A stretch of 64,000 bases of DNA from Devosia sp. A16 (GTDB lineage: Bacteria; Pseudomonadota; Alphaproteobacteria; Rhizobiales; Devosiaceae), in assembly GCF_001402915.1 (NCBI RefSeq), contig NZ_CP012945.1, forward strand, positions 3,635,501 to 3,699,500, given 5' to 3'. How positions within the stretch are numbered: position 1 is the first letter of the stretch; every line of letters starts with the position of its first letter. This document shows positions 1-8,440 of this stretch, piece by piece. The notes beneath the pieces are model-generated. The model worked only from the letters and a program-made list of their open reading frames with translations, was not told the DNA's origin and ran no database searches. The position numbers were made by a program, and so were the translations under genes.

Positions 1-643
1 CATAAAGGCGCAATGCCTCGCGGCCGGCTGCATCGGCGCCGCCGGCCATGGCGCCCACCTCGGTCGCCGCCTCGAACAGCGTGGCGGTCTTGGCGCCGAT
101 CACTTCGTCGTAGTCGGCGGCGCTGGCGGTGAGGTCGCGCGTCTTGGCGAGCTGCAGCACTTCGCCTTCGGCGATGATCGTCGCGGCCTGCGAGATCACC
201 TTGAGGGCAGCAATATTGCCGGTGTCGACCATCATCATGAAGGCCTGCCCGAGCAGGAAGTCGCCGACCAGCACACTGGCCTGGTTGCCCCACTTCATCC
301 GGGCGGCGGCGCGGCCGCGGCGCATGTCGCTCTCATCGACCACGTCATCATGCAGCAGCGTCGCATTGTGCATGAACTCGACCGCGGCGGCGAAGTTGAC
401 CTCGCTGCCATTGGCTTTGCCGAACAGCATGGCGGCCGCGATGGTCAGCATGGGCCTGAGCCGCTTGCCGCCGGCATCGATCAGGTAGCGCGCCACTTCC
501 GGCACCAGCTCGACGTGCGAGCTGGCTTTGGCGAGGATCATCGCATTGACCCGGTCCATGCCGGGGCGCGTGGCGTCGAGCAGCCGGTCGAGCGCGCCGG
601 CGCTGGTCATCGCCTCGTTTGCCGCTGCCGCCGATAAAGCCAT
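1..643 (-). CDS. ispB: Polyprenyl diphosphate synthase (partial, C terminus beyond window)
   Basis: Trans-isoprenyl diphosphate synthase that adds isopentenyl diphosphate units to an allylic primer, most likely for the ubiquinone side chain; cytosolic. Reading the minus strand from the ATG at 641-643 gives 214 codons up to the window edge. GGKRLRP lies at residues 58-64 and the first Asp-rich motif DDVVD at 99-103, the Mg2+/allylic diphosphate site. The second Asp-rich motif lies off the window. It diverges from the methyltransferase at 714, with 70 nt between them that include a small hairpin (671-691). Chain length cannot be read from the fragment, so an octaprenyl versus decaprenyl product is open. 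Confidence 0.9.
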   Translation of the reverse strand, partial: MALSAAAANEAMTSAGALDRLLDATRPGMDRVNAMILAKASSHVELVPEVARYLIDAGGKRLRPMLTIAAAMLFGKANGSEVNFAAAVEFMHNATLLHDDVVDESDMRRGRAAARMKWGNQASVLVGDFLLGQAFMMMVDTGNIAALKVISQAATIIAEGEVLQLAKTRDLTASAADYDEVIGAKTATLFEAATEVGAMAGGADAAGREALRLY

Positions 644-713
644 GAAATCCCCGGTTTGAGCTACGCATCCGGCCCCCTATAGTCGGGGGCCTGCGAACTG
701 TCGCGATGGTGCG

Positions 714-1505
714 ATGTCCCTAGACGAAGCCACTGATCTTGTAAAACAACAAACGCTGACGCGCGACGCCTTTTTGGGTGGTCGCCTCACCGTGTCGCAG
801 CCTGAAAAAGGGTTTCGCGCCGGGCTCGACTCGGTGCTGCTCGGGGCGGCCGTGAACCCGGCGGCGCGCAGCCTGCTCGATCTGGGGGCGGGCGTCGGCA
901 CCGCGGCGCTGGTGGCAATGGCCGAACTGCCGCAGCTCGAAACGACATTGGTCGAGGCCGATCCCGCAATGGTGGCGCTTTCCGCCCACAACGCTCTCGC
1001 CAACGGCATGGCCGGGCGCACCAGGGTGTTGGCGCTCGACCTGACGGCGCCGGGCAAGGCCCGCGCCTCCGCCGGCCTTGCCGCCGATCATTTCAGTGCC
1101 GTCATCGCCAACCCGCCCTTCTTCGATCCGGCGCGCGGCTCGGCGCCTTCGAAGGCCAGAGCCGGCGCGCGGCATATGGAGGAGGGGGGCCTCGACGCCT
1201 GGGTGAAAACCGCAGCGACCCACGCGGCGCCGGGCGGCGAGGTGATCTTCATCCACGTCGCCGAGGTGCTGCCCCAGCTGCTGGCGGCCTTTACCCGACG
1301 CTTCGGCGCGGTCAGCGTGTTGCCGCTGTTGCCGCTGTTGCCGCGCGAGGGCGAGCCGGCCAGCCGGGTGCTGGTCCGCGGCATCAAGGGATCGCGCGCG
1401 CCCTTTGTGCTGCTTGGCGCGCGCGTGCTGCACGAGGCTGTCGGGCGCGGCTTCCGTCCCGAGTTCGATGCGATCTTCCGCGGCACGGCGCGTCTCATCT
1501 GGTAA
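714..1505 (+). CDS. TrmN6-like tRNA1(Val) adenine-N6 methyltransferase
   Basis: SAM-dependent methyltransferase of the COG4123 type; characterised members methylate A37 N6 in tRNA1(Val). The 263-residue protein has the SAM-binding motif I LLDLGAGVGT (about residues 54-63), an acidic residue ending the next strand (LVEAD) and the N6-adenine catalytic motif NPPFF (about 130). N-terminal TRDAFLGGRL and RAGLDSVLL segments are typical of this family. It starts the plus-strand run TrmN6-like, S49 peptidase, small membrane protein, and diverges from polyprenyl synthetase. Family assignment is firm; the exact tRNA target is inferred. Confidence 0.85.
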   Translation: MSLDEATDLVKQQTLTRDAFLGGRLTVSQPEKGFRAGLDSVLLGAAVNPAARSLLDLGAGVGTAALVAMAELPQLETTLVEADPAMVALSAHNALANGMAGRTRVLALDLTAPGKARASAGLAADHFSAVIANPPFFDPARGSAPSKARAGARHMEEGGLDAWVKTAATHAAPGGEVIFIHVAEVLPQLLAAFTRRFGAVSVLPLLPLLPREGEPASRVLVRGIKGSRAPFVLLGARVLHEAVGRGFRPEFDAIFRGTARLIW

Positions 1506-1555
1506 TCCCGGCAGCGGGCACATACATGTGCCCGGTCGAAAAACGAGGGCGTCAC

Positions 1556-2380
1556 ATGGGTTTGCGGTCCTGGATGAAGCGCAGGATGGGGCAGGGTGGC
1601 CCGGTGGTCCCCGTGGTCCGCCTGCACGGCGTCATCGCCGCCGACCATCGGCCCGGGCGGCTGAACATCGAAGCCGTCGCCCCGCTGCTGAAGCGTGCCT
1701 TCGCCGTGAAGTCGGCGCCAGCGGTTGCCGTCGTCGTCAACTCACCCGGCGGCTCGGCCGTGCAGTCGCGGCTGATCTCCAAGCGCATCCGCGATCTTGC
1801 CGATGAGCACCATAAGCCGGTGCTTGTGTTCGTCGAGGACGCCGCGGCATCGGGTGGCTATTTCATCGCCACGGCCGGCGACGAGATCATTGCCGATCCA
1901 TCGTCGATCGTCGGCTCGATCGGGGTGATCTTTGCCGGCTTCGGTTTCGTCGAAACGCTGAAGAAGCTGGGCGTCGATCGCCGCGTGCATACGGCCGGTC
2001 GCAACAAGTCGACGCTCGATCCCTTCTTGCCCGAAAAGCCCGAGGACGTCGAACGGATAAAGCAGATGGAAAGCGACATCCATCAGGTGTTCATCGACTG
2101 GGTAAAGGCGCGGCGCGGCAGCCGCCTGAAGGCCTCCGACGACCTGTTGTTCACCGGCGAGTTCTGGAGCGGCATCCGCGGGCTGGAGCTCGGGCTCGTC
2201 GACGGTCTGGGCGACCTGCACGAGGTGCTGCGCACCCGCTTCGGCGACAAGGTCGAACTGCTGCCGATCGCCCCCAAGCGGGGGTTGCTCACCCTGCCGC
2301 GCCTCGGCCTCGCGGCGCTGACCGGCGACATCGCCGCCAGCATCGAGGATCGTTCGGTCTGGGCGCGACTGGGGCTCTGA
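1556..2380 (+). CDS. S49 family serine peptidase (SppA/SohB-like)
   Basis: Serine protease of family S49, which uses a Ser-Lys dyad to cut signal peptides or membrane-associated peptides. With the ATG at 1556 the protein is 274 residues. The nucleophile is Ser99 in ASGGYF and the general base Lys151 in RNKSTLDPF; VNSPGG at 61-66 forms the oxyanion region. An upstream in-frame start at 1526 would add ten charged residues and is less likely. There is no clear N-terminal membrane segment, unlike E. coli SppA, so it may be cytosolic or peripheral. A short membrane protein follows after 3 nt and is probably co-transcribed. Confidence 0.85.
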   Translation: MGLRSWMKRRMGQGGPVVPVVRLHGVIAADHRPGRLNIEAVAPLLKRAFAVKSAPAVAVVVNSPGGSAVQSRLISKRIRDLADEHHKPVLVFVEDAAASGGYFIATAGDEIIADPSSIVGSIGVIFAGFGFVETLKKLGVDRRVHTAGRNKSTLDPFLPEKPEDVERIKQMESDIHQVFIDWVKARRGSRLKASDDLLFTGEFWSGIRGLELGLVDGLGDLHEVLRTRFGDKVELLPIAPKRGLLTLPRLGLAALTGDIAASIEDRSVWARLGL

Positions 2381-2383
2381 GCG

Positions 2384-2605
2384 ATGAGCATCGCCATCCT
2401 GCTGCGCATCTTCATCTTCGTTGCCATTCTCCTCGCCATCGTCTGGGGCCTGCGCAAGATCTGGCGGGACTGGAGCGGCCAGTTCAAGCAGTTGGACAAG
2501 GAGCGGCACGAGCGCGACCTGCGCGAGCGCCAGCGCCCCGACGTGATCACGCTAAAGCGCGACAAAGACGGCAAGTTCCGCCCGCCCGAGGACGATGGGC
2601 GCTAG
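2384..2605 (+). CDS. Small single-pass membrane protein, unknown function
   Basis: A 73-residue protein with one hydrophobic helix (residues 3-21, rich in Ile, Leu and Phe) followed by a highly charged Arg/Lys/Glu/Asp tail, predicted to sit in the cytosol. It begins 3 nt after the S49 peptidase stop, so the two are almost certainly translated together, and a partner or anchor role is a reasonable guess. I recognise no named family. Confidence 0.7.
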   Translation: MSIAILLRIFIFVAILLAIVWGLRKIWRDWSGQFKQLDKERHERDLRERQRPDVITLKRDKDGKFRPPEDDGR

Positions 2606-2662
2606 GTCAGCCGCGACAAGCGCGTAGCCGGACGCTAGCCTCTGCCAAGAGGAGTCGCGAAC

Positions 2663-3856
2663 ATGGTCGGCACATTGCTGCGCAGTCGGCGCTCTGAGCA
2701 TCATGCCCAGGTGACGTCGGTCGAGTTGTTCTTCGATCTGGTCTTTGTCATCGCCGTCACCCAGATCTCCCACGCGCTGGTCGAACACCTGACCTGGCTC
2801 GGGGCGCTCGAGGCGGCGTTGCTGCTGCTGGCGATCTGGTGGGCCTGGATCGATACCGCCTGGATCACCAACTGGCTCGATCCGGAAAAGCCGCCGGTCC
2901 GGCTGATGCTGTTCGTGCTGATGGGCATCGGGCTGGTGATGTCGAGTTCGCTTCCCGAGGCGTTCGGCGATCGCGGCCTGGCCTTCGCCATCGCCTTTGC
3001 CGTGTTCCAACTGGGACGCACCGCATTCATGCTCTGGGCCGTACGCGGACGGCCAACGCTCCATCGCAACTTCATCCGCATCATCATCTGGTACGCCGCC
3101 TCCGCCGCGCTGTGGGTGATGGGCGGTCTCGTCGACGGCGAAGCACGGCTCGTCTGCTGGTTGATCGCCGTGGCGCTCGACAGCGTATCGCCGGCACTCG
3201 GCTTCTGGGTGCCGGGCCTCGGGCGCGCTGACACCCGCGACTGGGACGTCGATGGCGGCCACATGGCCGAGCGCAGCGGCCTGTTCGTCATGATTGCGCT
3301 GGGCGAGTCGATCCTCGTCACCGGGGTCGGCTTCACTGATCTCGCATGGACCTCGGATGTCGTCCTGGCCATGACCGTGTCTTTGCTGCAGTCGATCGCC
3401 ATGTGGTGGATCTTCTTCGCTCAGCACGCGGAGGCGGCGAGTGCCGCCATCTCCACCTCACCGGATCCGGGCCGTGTGGCGCGGCAGGCCTATACCTATG
3501 TACCGATCCTGCTGGTTGGCGGCATCGTCGTTTCGGCGGTCGGCGACGAGATAGTGCTGGCGCATCCGATGGGGCACTTGGAGCCTGCAACCGTGCTGGT
3601 GCTGATTGGAGGCCCCGCCCTGTTCCTGCTCGGCGCGGCTCTGTTCAAGCTCGCCGTGTTCGGGCGCTGGTCGCTACCGCGGTTCGGCGGTCTGCTCCTC
3701 GTGCTCGCGCTCTACCCATTCACCGCGGTCCTCTCGCCGCTGCTGCTTTCCTCGCTCACTACCGGCATCGTGGTGCTGGTGGCGGCGTGGGAGACGGTGG
3801 AACTTGCCCGCCATCCCGAGCACTGGCCGAGAGCCAGTCGACATCATCCGGAATGA
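2663..3856 (+). CDS. ltrA: Low temperature requirement A (LtrA) family membrane protein
   Basis: Polytopic membrane protein of the LtrA family, named after a Listeria locus needed for growth in the cold; molecular activity is not established. The 397-residue protein carries the family's N-terminal signature VELFFDLVFVIAVTQ (about residues 20-34), then about ten hydrophobic segments. A GGHMAERSGLFVMIALGES block near residue 195-213 is also typical. An AAGAGG-like ribosome site (CAAGAGGAG) lies just ahead of the ATG at 2663. It stands alone between the S49 unit and glyQ. Confidence 0.85.
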   Translation: MVGTLLRSRRSEHHAQVTSVELFFDLVFVIAVTQISHALVEHLTWLGALEAALLLLAIWWAWIDTAWITNWLDPEKPPVRLMLFVLMGIGLVMSSSLPEAFGDRGLAFAIAFAVFQLGRTAFMLWAVRGRPTLHRNFIRIIIWYAASAALWVMGGLVDGEARLVCWLIAVALDSVSPALGFWVPGLGRADTRDWDVDGGHMAERSGLFVMIALGESILVTGVGFTDLAWTSDVVLAMTVSLLQSIAMWWIFFAQHAEAASAAISTSPDPGRVARQAYTYVPILLVGGIVVSAVGDEIVLAHPMGHLEPATVLVLIGGPALFLLGAALFKLAVFGRWSLPRFGGLLLVLALYPFTAVLSPLLLSSLTTGIVVLVAAWETVELARHPEHWPRASRHHPE

Positions 3857-3926
3857 ACTGCGGAATTGACCCATTGCGTCGGTCCCACTAGGTTCCGCCC
3901 GCCATTCGCACCCCGGAATATTGCCG

Positions 3927-4853
3927 ATGCCCGACGCTTTGCCCGCCCATATGGACCCCCGGAACTCGTTCCAGGGTCTGATCCTGACGTTGCAGCGCTT
4001 CTGGGCGGAGCAGGGTTGCGTGATCCTGCAGCCCTACGACATGCAGATGGGCGCCGGCACCTTCCACACCGCGACGACGCTCAGGGCGCTGGGACCCAAG
4101 CCCTGGAAGGCCGCCTATGTGCAGCCCTCGCGCCGGCCCAAGGATGGCCGTTATGGCGAGAACCCCAACCGGTTGCAGCACTATTACCAGTTCCAGGTGA
4201 TCCTGAAGCCGTCGCCGGACAACATCCAGGAGCTCTATCTGCGCTCGCTGAGCGAGATCGGCCTCGATTCCAGCCTGCACGACATCCGCTTCGTCGAGGA
4301 TGACTGGGAGAGCCCGACGCTGGGCGCCTGGGGGCTGGGCTGGGAGTGCTGGTGCGACGGCATGGAAGTCAGCCAATTCACCTATTTCCAGCAGGTCGCC
4401 GGCTTCGAGACCAAGCCTGTGCCGGGTGAAATCACCTACGGCCTCGAACGCCTCGCCATGTATGTGCAGGGCGTCGAGAACGTCTACGACCTCAACTTCA
4501 ACGGCCGCGAGGGCGATGAGAAGGTCACCTATGGCGAGATCTTCCTGCAGAACGAGCAGGAATTCTCGAAGTACAATTTCGAGGCCGCCGATACCGAGAT
4601 GCTGTTCCGGCATTTCAAGGATGCCGAAGATGAATGCCGCGCCATCCTCAGGAAGGGCGCCGTCGGCAATCGCCAGACCATGGCGGTCCCGGCCTACGAG
4701 CAGGTCGTCAAGGCCAGCCACAACTTCAACCTGCTCGACGCGCGCGGCGTGATCTCGGTGCAGGAGCGCCAGAGCTACATCCTGAGGATCCGCGAGCTGG
4801 CCAAGGAGTGCGGCGCCGCCTGGCTGCAGACGGCGGGCGGCGGAGCCGAGTAG
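3927..4853 (+). CDS. glyQ: Glycine--tRNA ligase alpha subunit
   Basis: Catalytic alpha subunit of the heterotetrameric bacterial glycyl-tRNA synthetase, which activates glycine and charges tRNA-Gly together with the beta subunit GlyS. From the ATG at 3927 it is 308 residues, the normal size. It contains the hallmark blocks [46 protein letters not shown] and QLT-type [12 protein letters not shown]. An internal ATG at 3951 is a possible alternative start. A strong terminator follows at 4862. Unusually, glyS does not follow: the next gene is on the opposite strand. Confidence 0.97.
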   Translation: MPDALPAHMDPRNSFQGLILTLQRFWAEQGCVILQPYDMQMGAGTFHTATTLRALGPKPWKAAYVQPSRRPKDGRYGENPNRLQHYYQFQVILKPSPDNIQELYLRSLSEIGLDSSLHDIRFVEDDWESPTLGAWGLGWECWCDGMEVSQFTYFQQVAGFETKPVPGEITYGLERLAMYVQGVENVYDLNFNGREGDEKVTYGEIFLQNEQEFSKYNFEAADTEMLFRHFKDAEDECRAILRKGAVGNRQTMAVPAYEQVVKASHNFNLLDARGVISVQERQSYILRIRELAKECGAAWLQTAGGGAE

Positions 4854-4861
4854 AAGAAAAT

Positions 4862-4887
4862 GAGGGCCGGTGGGAACCGGCCCTTTC
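4862..4887 (+). terminator. Rho-independent terminator after glyQ
   Basis: A perfect 8-bp GC-rich stem (4864-4871 pairs with 4876-4883) with a GGGA loop is followed by TTTC. It lies 10 nt after the glyQ stop and ahead of the convergent gene ending at 4906, so it separates glyQ from the opposing unit. Confidence 0.8.
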
Positions 4888-4905
4888 TACGATCAGGCTG
4901 CTCCT

Positions 4906-5670
4906 TCAGGCGCCGACGCTGGCGGCCGGGATGGAGCGTCGCTCGATGTAGTGGCCGTACAGCGTCGTCAGGATGCTGACGCCGACCAGCATCTTCACCC
5001 AGCCGGTAGCGAGCGTCCACAGCAACGCCACGAAGCCGCCGATCGGGCCTGCCATGGCCAGGATGAAGGCCGGGATGTCGATCGCGATCGCGGCCACCGC
5101 CGACAGCACTGCGAGGATGATGATCGGAACATTCGCGCCATTGGTGGCTTCCCAGGCCTGGCTCATGGTCAGCGGCTTGCCGATGGCCACCGCCGGCAGG
5201 AGTGGCGCCAGGCGGTAGAAGATGATCAGCGCCGCAGCGAGGCCGACAACGGTCGTGATGAAGGCGCCGACCATACCGAGCAGCGGTACGGCGACGATGC
5301 CGACGATGGCCGCGAGGATGAACGACACGAGCGCGCCGAGCAGCCCCAGCCCCACCGAGTAAAGGCCGTAGTTGAGCATCCGCTGGCCGTTGAACTCGGG
5401 GAACTGCCCCGCGGGCACTTCGTCGAGCAGGATGTAGCGGTGCCAGGCGACGGCGATCCAGATGAACGCCACGATGGCAAGGATCAGCGTCAGCAGACCT
5501 GCCGGTGCCGCCGAAAACGCCGCCGCAGTCAGCTGTTCCGGCTGCGTCGGCGGCGGAAACAGCAGGCCGAGCAGCAGCGTCGGAACGGCATAGATCAGGT
5601 AGAGCAGGCCGGTGATCTTCAGCGCATTGCGCCAGTCGTTAAGCACAAGCCGCACCGAGTGAACAAACAT
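4906..5670 (-). CDS. Polytopic membrane protein, unknown function
   Basis: About 254 residues with roughly six hydrophobic helices separated by short loops: LYLIYAVPTLLLGLLF near the N terminus, then helices around residues 60-80, 105-150, 150-165, 185-215 and 215-235. An internal AWHRYILLDEVP stretch resembles the conserved loop of small bacterial integral-membrane proteins of the YckC/GDPD-membrane-domain type, but I cannot name a family firmly. The ATG at 5668-5670 was preferred over an in-frame GTG four codons upstream. It converges with glyQ. Confidence 0.7.
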   Translation of the reverse strand: MFVHSVRLVLNDWRNALKITGLLYLIYAVPTLLLGLLFPPPTQPEQLTAAAFSAAPAGLLTLILAIVAFIWIAVAWHRYILLDEVPAGQFPEFNGQRMLNYGLYSVGLGLLGALVSFILAAIVGIVAVPLLGMVGAFITTVVGLAAALIIFYRLAPLLPAVAIGKPLTMSQAWEATNGANVPIIILAVLSAVAAIAIDIPAFILAMAGPIGGFVALLWTLATGWVKMLVGVSILTTLYGHYIERRSIPAASVGA

Positions 5671-5787
5671 GTCGACGCCCACGAAAAGCTCCCCAGTGTT
5701 CGTGACGGATATGAAGGTTATGGCGAAGCTAGCGAAAGCACAGGAGTCGCGGAAGCTTCCGGCACAAAATAGTCTGTATGGCAGCCG

Positions 5788-6114
5788 CTATTGGCAGCTC
5801 ACTTCGAGCCCGTCGGCGCCGGTGAAGCGAAACCTGGTCTTGCCGGTATCGTCAGTGCCGAACACACCGGTGAGTTGCATGTCTTTGAGCGGGCCGGAGA
5901 GCGGGTTCACATCCGTACCGGCCGAGGCGACCTGCCCGCTGGCGCTGTTGCCGTCGACATTCTTGAACGAGTAGTCACCGGCGGCGAACAGCGTGAGTTC
6001 GCCCAGGTTGGCGCCGTTCTCGCTGACGCATTTGTAGACGCCCGGCGGCGGAAACTGCGCCAGGGCAGGGGCGGCAATCAGGGCAATGGCAGCGGCGAGA
6101 ACGAGTGAGCGCAT
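5788..6114 (-). CDS. Small secreted protein, unknown function
   Basis: A 108-residue protein with a clear signal peptide (RSLVLAAAIALIAAPALA, cleavage after Ala19 or so), then a Gly/Asp/Asn-rich mature part with two Cys residues (one in YKCVS, one near the C terminus) that could form a disulfide in the periplasm. The start at 6112-6114 was chosen because it places the signal peptide at the N terminus; an upstream ATG at 6150 would bury it. No named family recognised. Confidence 0.7.
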   Translation of the reverse strand: MRSLVLAAAIALIAAPALAQFPPPGVYKCVSENGANLGELTLFAAGDYSFKNVDGNSASGQVASAGTDVNPLSGPLKDMQLTGVFGTDDTGKTRFRFTGADGLEVSCQ

Positions 6115-6193
6115 GCCGGGAATTATCTCCGCTGCGGACGCGTTGGGCAATACGTGGCCGGGTCATCGTATCGGCGAATAATACGTCCACGGA

Positions 6194-6277
6194 GTCATCC
6201 CCGCGAAAGCGGGGACCTCCGTTTGCGATGGCGCAGGCGGCCAAGAAAACAGAGGTTCCCGCTTTCGCGGGAATGAC
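6194..6277. repeat. Interspersed palindromic repeat, family A (GTCAT-CCCGCGAAAGCGGG type)
   Basis: Two inverted arms: GTCATCCCCGCGAAAGCGGG at 6194 and its counterpart ending CGCGGGAATGAC at 6277, about 30 nt apart. Each arm itself folds into a CCCGC-GAAA-GCGGG hairpin. The same design recurs at 25831-25908. This is a common intergenic repeat type in alphaproteobacteria. Here it fills most of the gap between the secreted protein gene and rnhA. Confidence 0.85.
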
Positions 6278-6325
6278 CCGGTAGGTGGGGCCACAGGGCA
6301 GCTTCGCTGCTCGATCGTGAACGAT

Positions 6326-6799
6326 CTAGACCGGCGGCACCAGGCCTTCGGGTTTGCGGCGTTTGCCCTTGAACGGCTCCATGCCCTCATTGGCGAGCTG
6401 GTCGGCGCGTTCGTTCATCTCGTCGCCATTGTGGCCCTTGACCCAGTGCCAGTTGATCTTGTGGCGCTGCGTGGCGGCGTCGAGCGCCTGCCACAGTTCG
6501 ACGTTCTTGACCGGCTTCTTGTCAGCCGTGCGCCAGCCGTTCTTCTTCCAGCCGTGGATCCACTTGGTCAGCCCGTCCTTGACGTAGTTGCTGTCGGTGT
6601 GGAGCTCGATCTCGCAGGGGCGTTTCAGCGCGCTCAGCGCTTCGATGGCGGCGGTCAGCTCCATCTGGTTGTTGGTGGTGAGCGGCGCGCCGCCCTTCAG
6701 CTCCTTGACCGTGTCGCCATATTGCAGCACGGCGCCCCAGCCGCCGGGGCCGGGATTGCCCGAACAGGCGCCGTCGGTGTGGATGATGACCGAGCTCAC
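6326..6799 (-). CDS. rnhA: Ribonuclease HI
   Basis: Cleaves the RNA strand of RNA-DNA hybrids; two-metal nuclease, cytosolic. The 157-residue protein from the GTG at 6797-6799 has all catalytic acids: Asp9 in [16 protein letters not shown], Glu in QMELTA, Asp in HTDSNYV and Asp in RADQLAN. The GTG start overlaps the stop of the preceding acetyltransferase gene as GTGA, which decides the start and shows translational coupling. It is the last gene of the ispH-GNAT-rnhA operon. Confidence 0.95.
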   Translation of the reverse strand: MSSVIIHTDGACSGNPGPGGWGAVLQYGDTVKELKGGAPLTTNNQMELTAAIEALSALKRPCEIELHTDSNYVKDGLTKWIHGWKKNGWRTADKKPVKNVELWQALDAATQRHKINWHWVKGHNGDEMNERADQLANEGMEPFKGKRRKPEGLVPPV

Positions 6800-7323
6800 G
6801 CCGCGACCGGCCGATCGTAGCGGTACCACTCGCAGTGATGGCCGTGATCATTGTCGCCGGTATGGGTGTAGACGCCGCCGAGCTTGCGCAGCACCTTGAG
6901 CGAGTTCTCGTTGCGCACGTCTGCCAGCCCGATGAAGTGGTCGCGGTCGGTCTCGCGCCAATACCAGTCGCGCAGCGCGCTGGCAGCCTCGTAGACGTAG
7001 CCGTTGCCCCAGAACTCGGGATAGAGCGAGTAGCCGATCTCCGGGGTATCGTCCGGGCCATAGACGCCGAAGCCGCAGCGACCAACCAGCGCGCCGTCGG
7101 ACTTCCTGGTGACGCGCAGCTTGCCCATCTTCTGGCGCTCGAACAGCGCGATCCAATGCCCCAGGGCGTCCTGCATTTCGGCTTCGGTCCATGGCCGGCC
7201 GTGCTCGGTGAGGAACTTGGCCACGGTCGGGTCGCCATGCAGGCGGTAGAGATCGTCGATCTGGTCGGCGCGCCAGCCGGACAGCACCAGCCGGTCGGTT
7301 TCGAGAAGCGTCAGGTCGGTCAT
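6796..7323 (-). CDS. GNAT family N-acetyltransferase (RimJ/RimL-like)
   Basis: Acetyl-CoA-dependent N-acyltransferase of 175 residues. It opens [19 protein letters not shown], the typical RimJ/RimL-type start, and carries the acetyl-CoA loop region [19 protein letters not shown] (about residues 92-110) plus the late [16 protein letters not shown] motif. The substrate cannot be read. Its ATG (7321-7323) overlaps the ispH stop as ATGA and its own stop overlaps rnhA. In many related genomes the homoserine kinase gene thrB lies between ispH and rnhA; this gene occupies that place. Confidence 0.85.
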   Translation of the reverse strand: MTDLTLLETDRLVLSGWRADQIDDLYRLHGDPTVAKFLTEHGRPWTEAEMQDALGHWIALFERQKMGKLRVTRKSDGALVGRCGFGVYGPDDTPEIGYSLYPEFWGNGYVYEAASALRDWYWRETDRDHFIGLADVRNENSLKVLRKLGGVYTHTGDNDHGHHCEWYRYDRPVAA

Positions 7324-8282
7324 GCTGCAGGTTGGGCTCTGAGTTCGCGGGGCAGGTTGAAGACGATGCTTTCGCGCTGTTCGCCGCTGGCGCTGACCGC
7401 AATGTCGAAGCGCTGCGCGAACGCCTCGATCACCTCGTCGACCAGCGTCTCGGGCGCCGAAGCGCCGGCGGTGATGCCGAGCGTCCTGATCCCCTCGAAG
7501 CGGCTCCAATCGATCAGGTCGGCGCGTTCGACCAGCGAGGCATTGGCGCAGCCGACGCGCTGCGCCACCTCCACCAGCCGCACCGAGTTCGACGATTCCG
7601 GCGCGCCGACCACGATCATCGCATCGACATGCGGCGCCACGCGCTTCACCGCTTCCTGGCGGTTGGTGGTGGCGTAGCAGATGTCTTCCTTGTGCGGCAG
7701 GGCGATCGAGGGAAAGCGGCGGCGCAGCACCTCGACGATGGCCGAGGTGTCGTCGACGCTGAGTGTCGTCTGCGTCACATAGGCGAGCTTTTCGGGGTCG
7801 CGCGGGGTGAACGCCTCGGCTTCCTCGACCGTCTGGATCAGGGTGATGGCGCCATCGGCCAGCTGCCCCATGGTGCCGATCACCTCGACATGGCCGGCAT
7901 GGCCGATCAGGACGATCTCACGGCCCTCGTTGTGGTGCCGGTTGGCTTCGATATGCACCTTCGAAACCAGCGGGCAGGTGGCATCGAGGAAGAACATGTT
8001 GCGCGCCTTGGCGCCTGCCGGCACCGATTTCGGTACGCCATGCGCCGAGAACACCACCGGGGCGCCGGTATCGGGGATCTCGTCGAGCTCCTCGACGAAC
8101 ACCGCGCCCTTCTGCTTCAGCCCGTCGACCACGTATTTGTTGTGCACGATCGCATGGCGCACATAGACCGGCGCGCCATAGCGCTCCAGCGCCAGCTCGA
8201 CGATCTGGATGGCGCGATCGACGCCGGCGCAGAATCCGCGCGGCGCACACAGCGTAATGTCCAAGTGCGGCCTTGTTTGCAT
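7320..8282 (-). CDS. ispH: 4-hydroxy-3-methylbut-2-enyl diphosphate reductase
   Basis: Last enzyme of the MEP isoprenoid pathway, an iron-sulfur protein that reduces HMBPP to IPP and DMAPP. From the ATG at 8280-8282 it is 320 residues. The three cluster cysteines are visible in [18 protein letters not shown] and [10 protein letters not shown], with the conserved His residues in YVRHAIVHN and GHAGHVE. It is first in a three-gene minus-strand operon with 4-nt overlaps and diverges from the PPDK-like gene at 8441. It feeds precursor to the polyprenyl synthetase at the window start. Confidence 0.97.
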   Translation of the reverse strand: MQTRPHLDITLCAPRGFCAGVDRAIQIVELALERYGAPVYVRHAIVHNKYVVDGLKQKGAVFVEELDEIPDTGAPVVFSAHGVPKSVPAGAKARNMFFLDATCPLVSKVHIEANRHHNEGREIVLIGHAGHVEVIGTMGQLADGAITLIQTVEEAEAFTPRDPEKLAYVTQTTLSVDDTSAIVEVLRRRFPSIALPHKEDICYATTNRQEAVKRVAPHVDAMIVVGAPESSNSVRLVEVAQRVGCANASLVERADLIDWSRFEGIRTLGITAGASAPETLVDEVIEAFAQRFDIAVSASGEQRESIVFNLPRELRAQPAA

Positions 8283-8440
8283 AGGAGAGCAGATGCGTTC
8301 ATTGACCGGGCAAGTCAAGCTGCGAACGCCGCGACCAAAGCATGCGGCAAGCGATCCCAGCTGCGGGCGCAAGTGTGCAGTTGCGGCGCAACGGCCTGAA
8401 CGGCAATATGTTTCGCTAAAGTTGGTCGGAAGGTGTCCCG

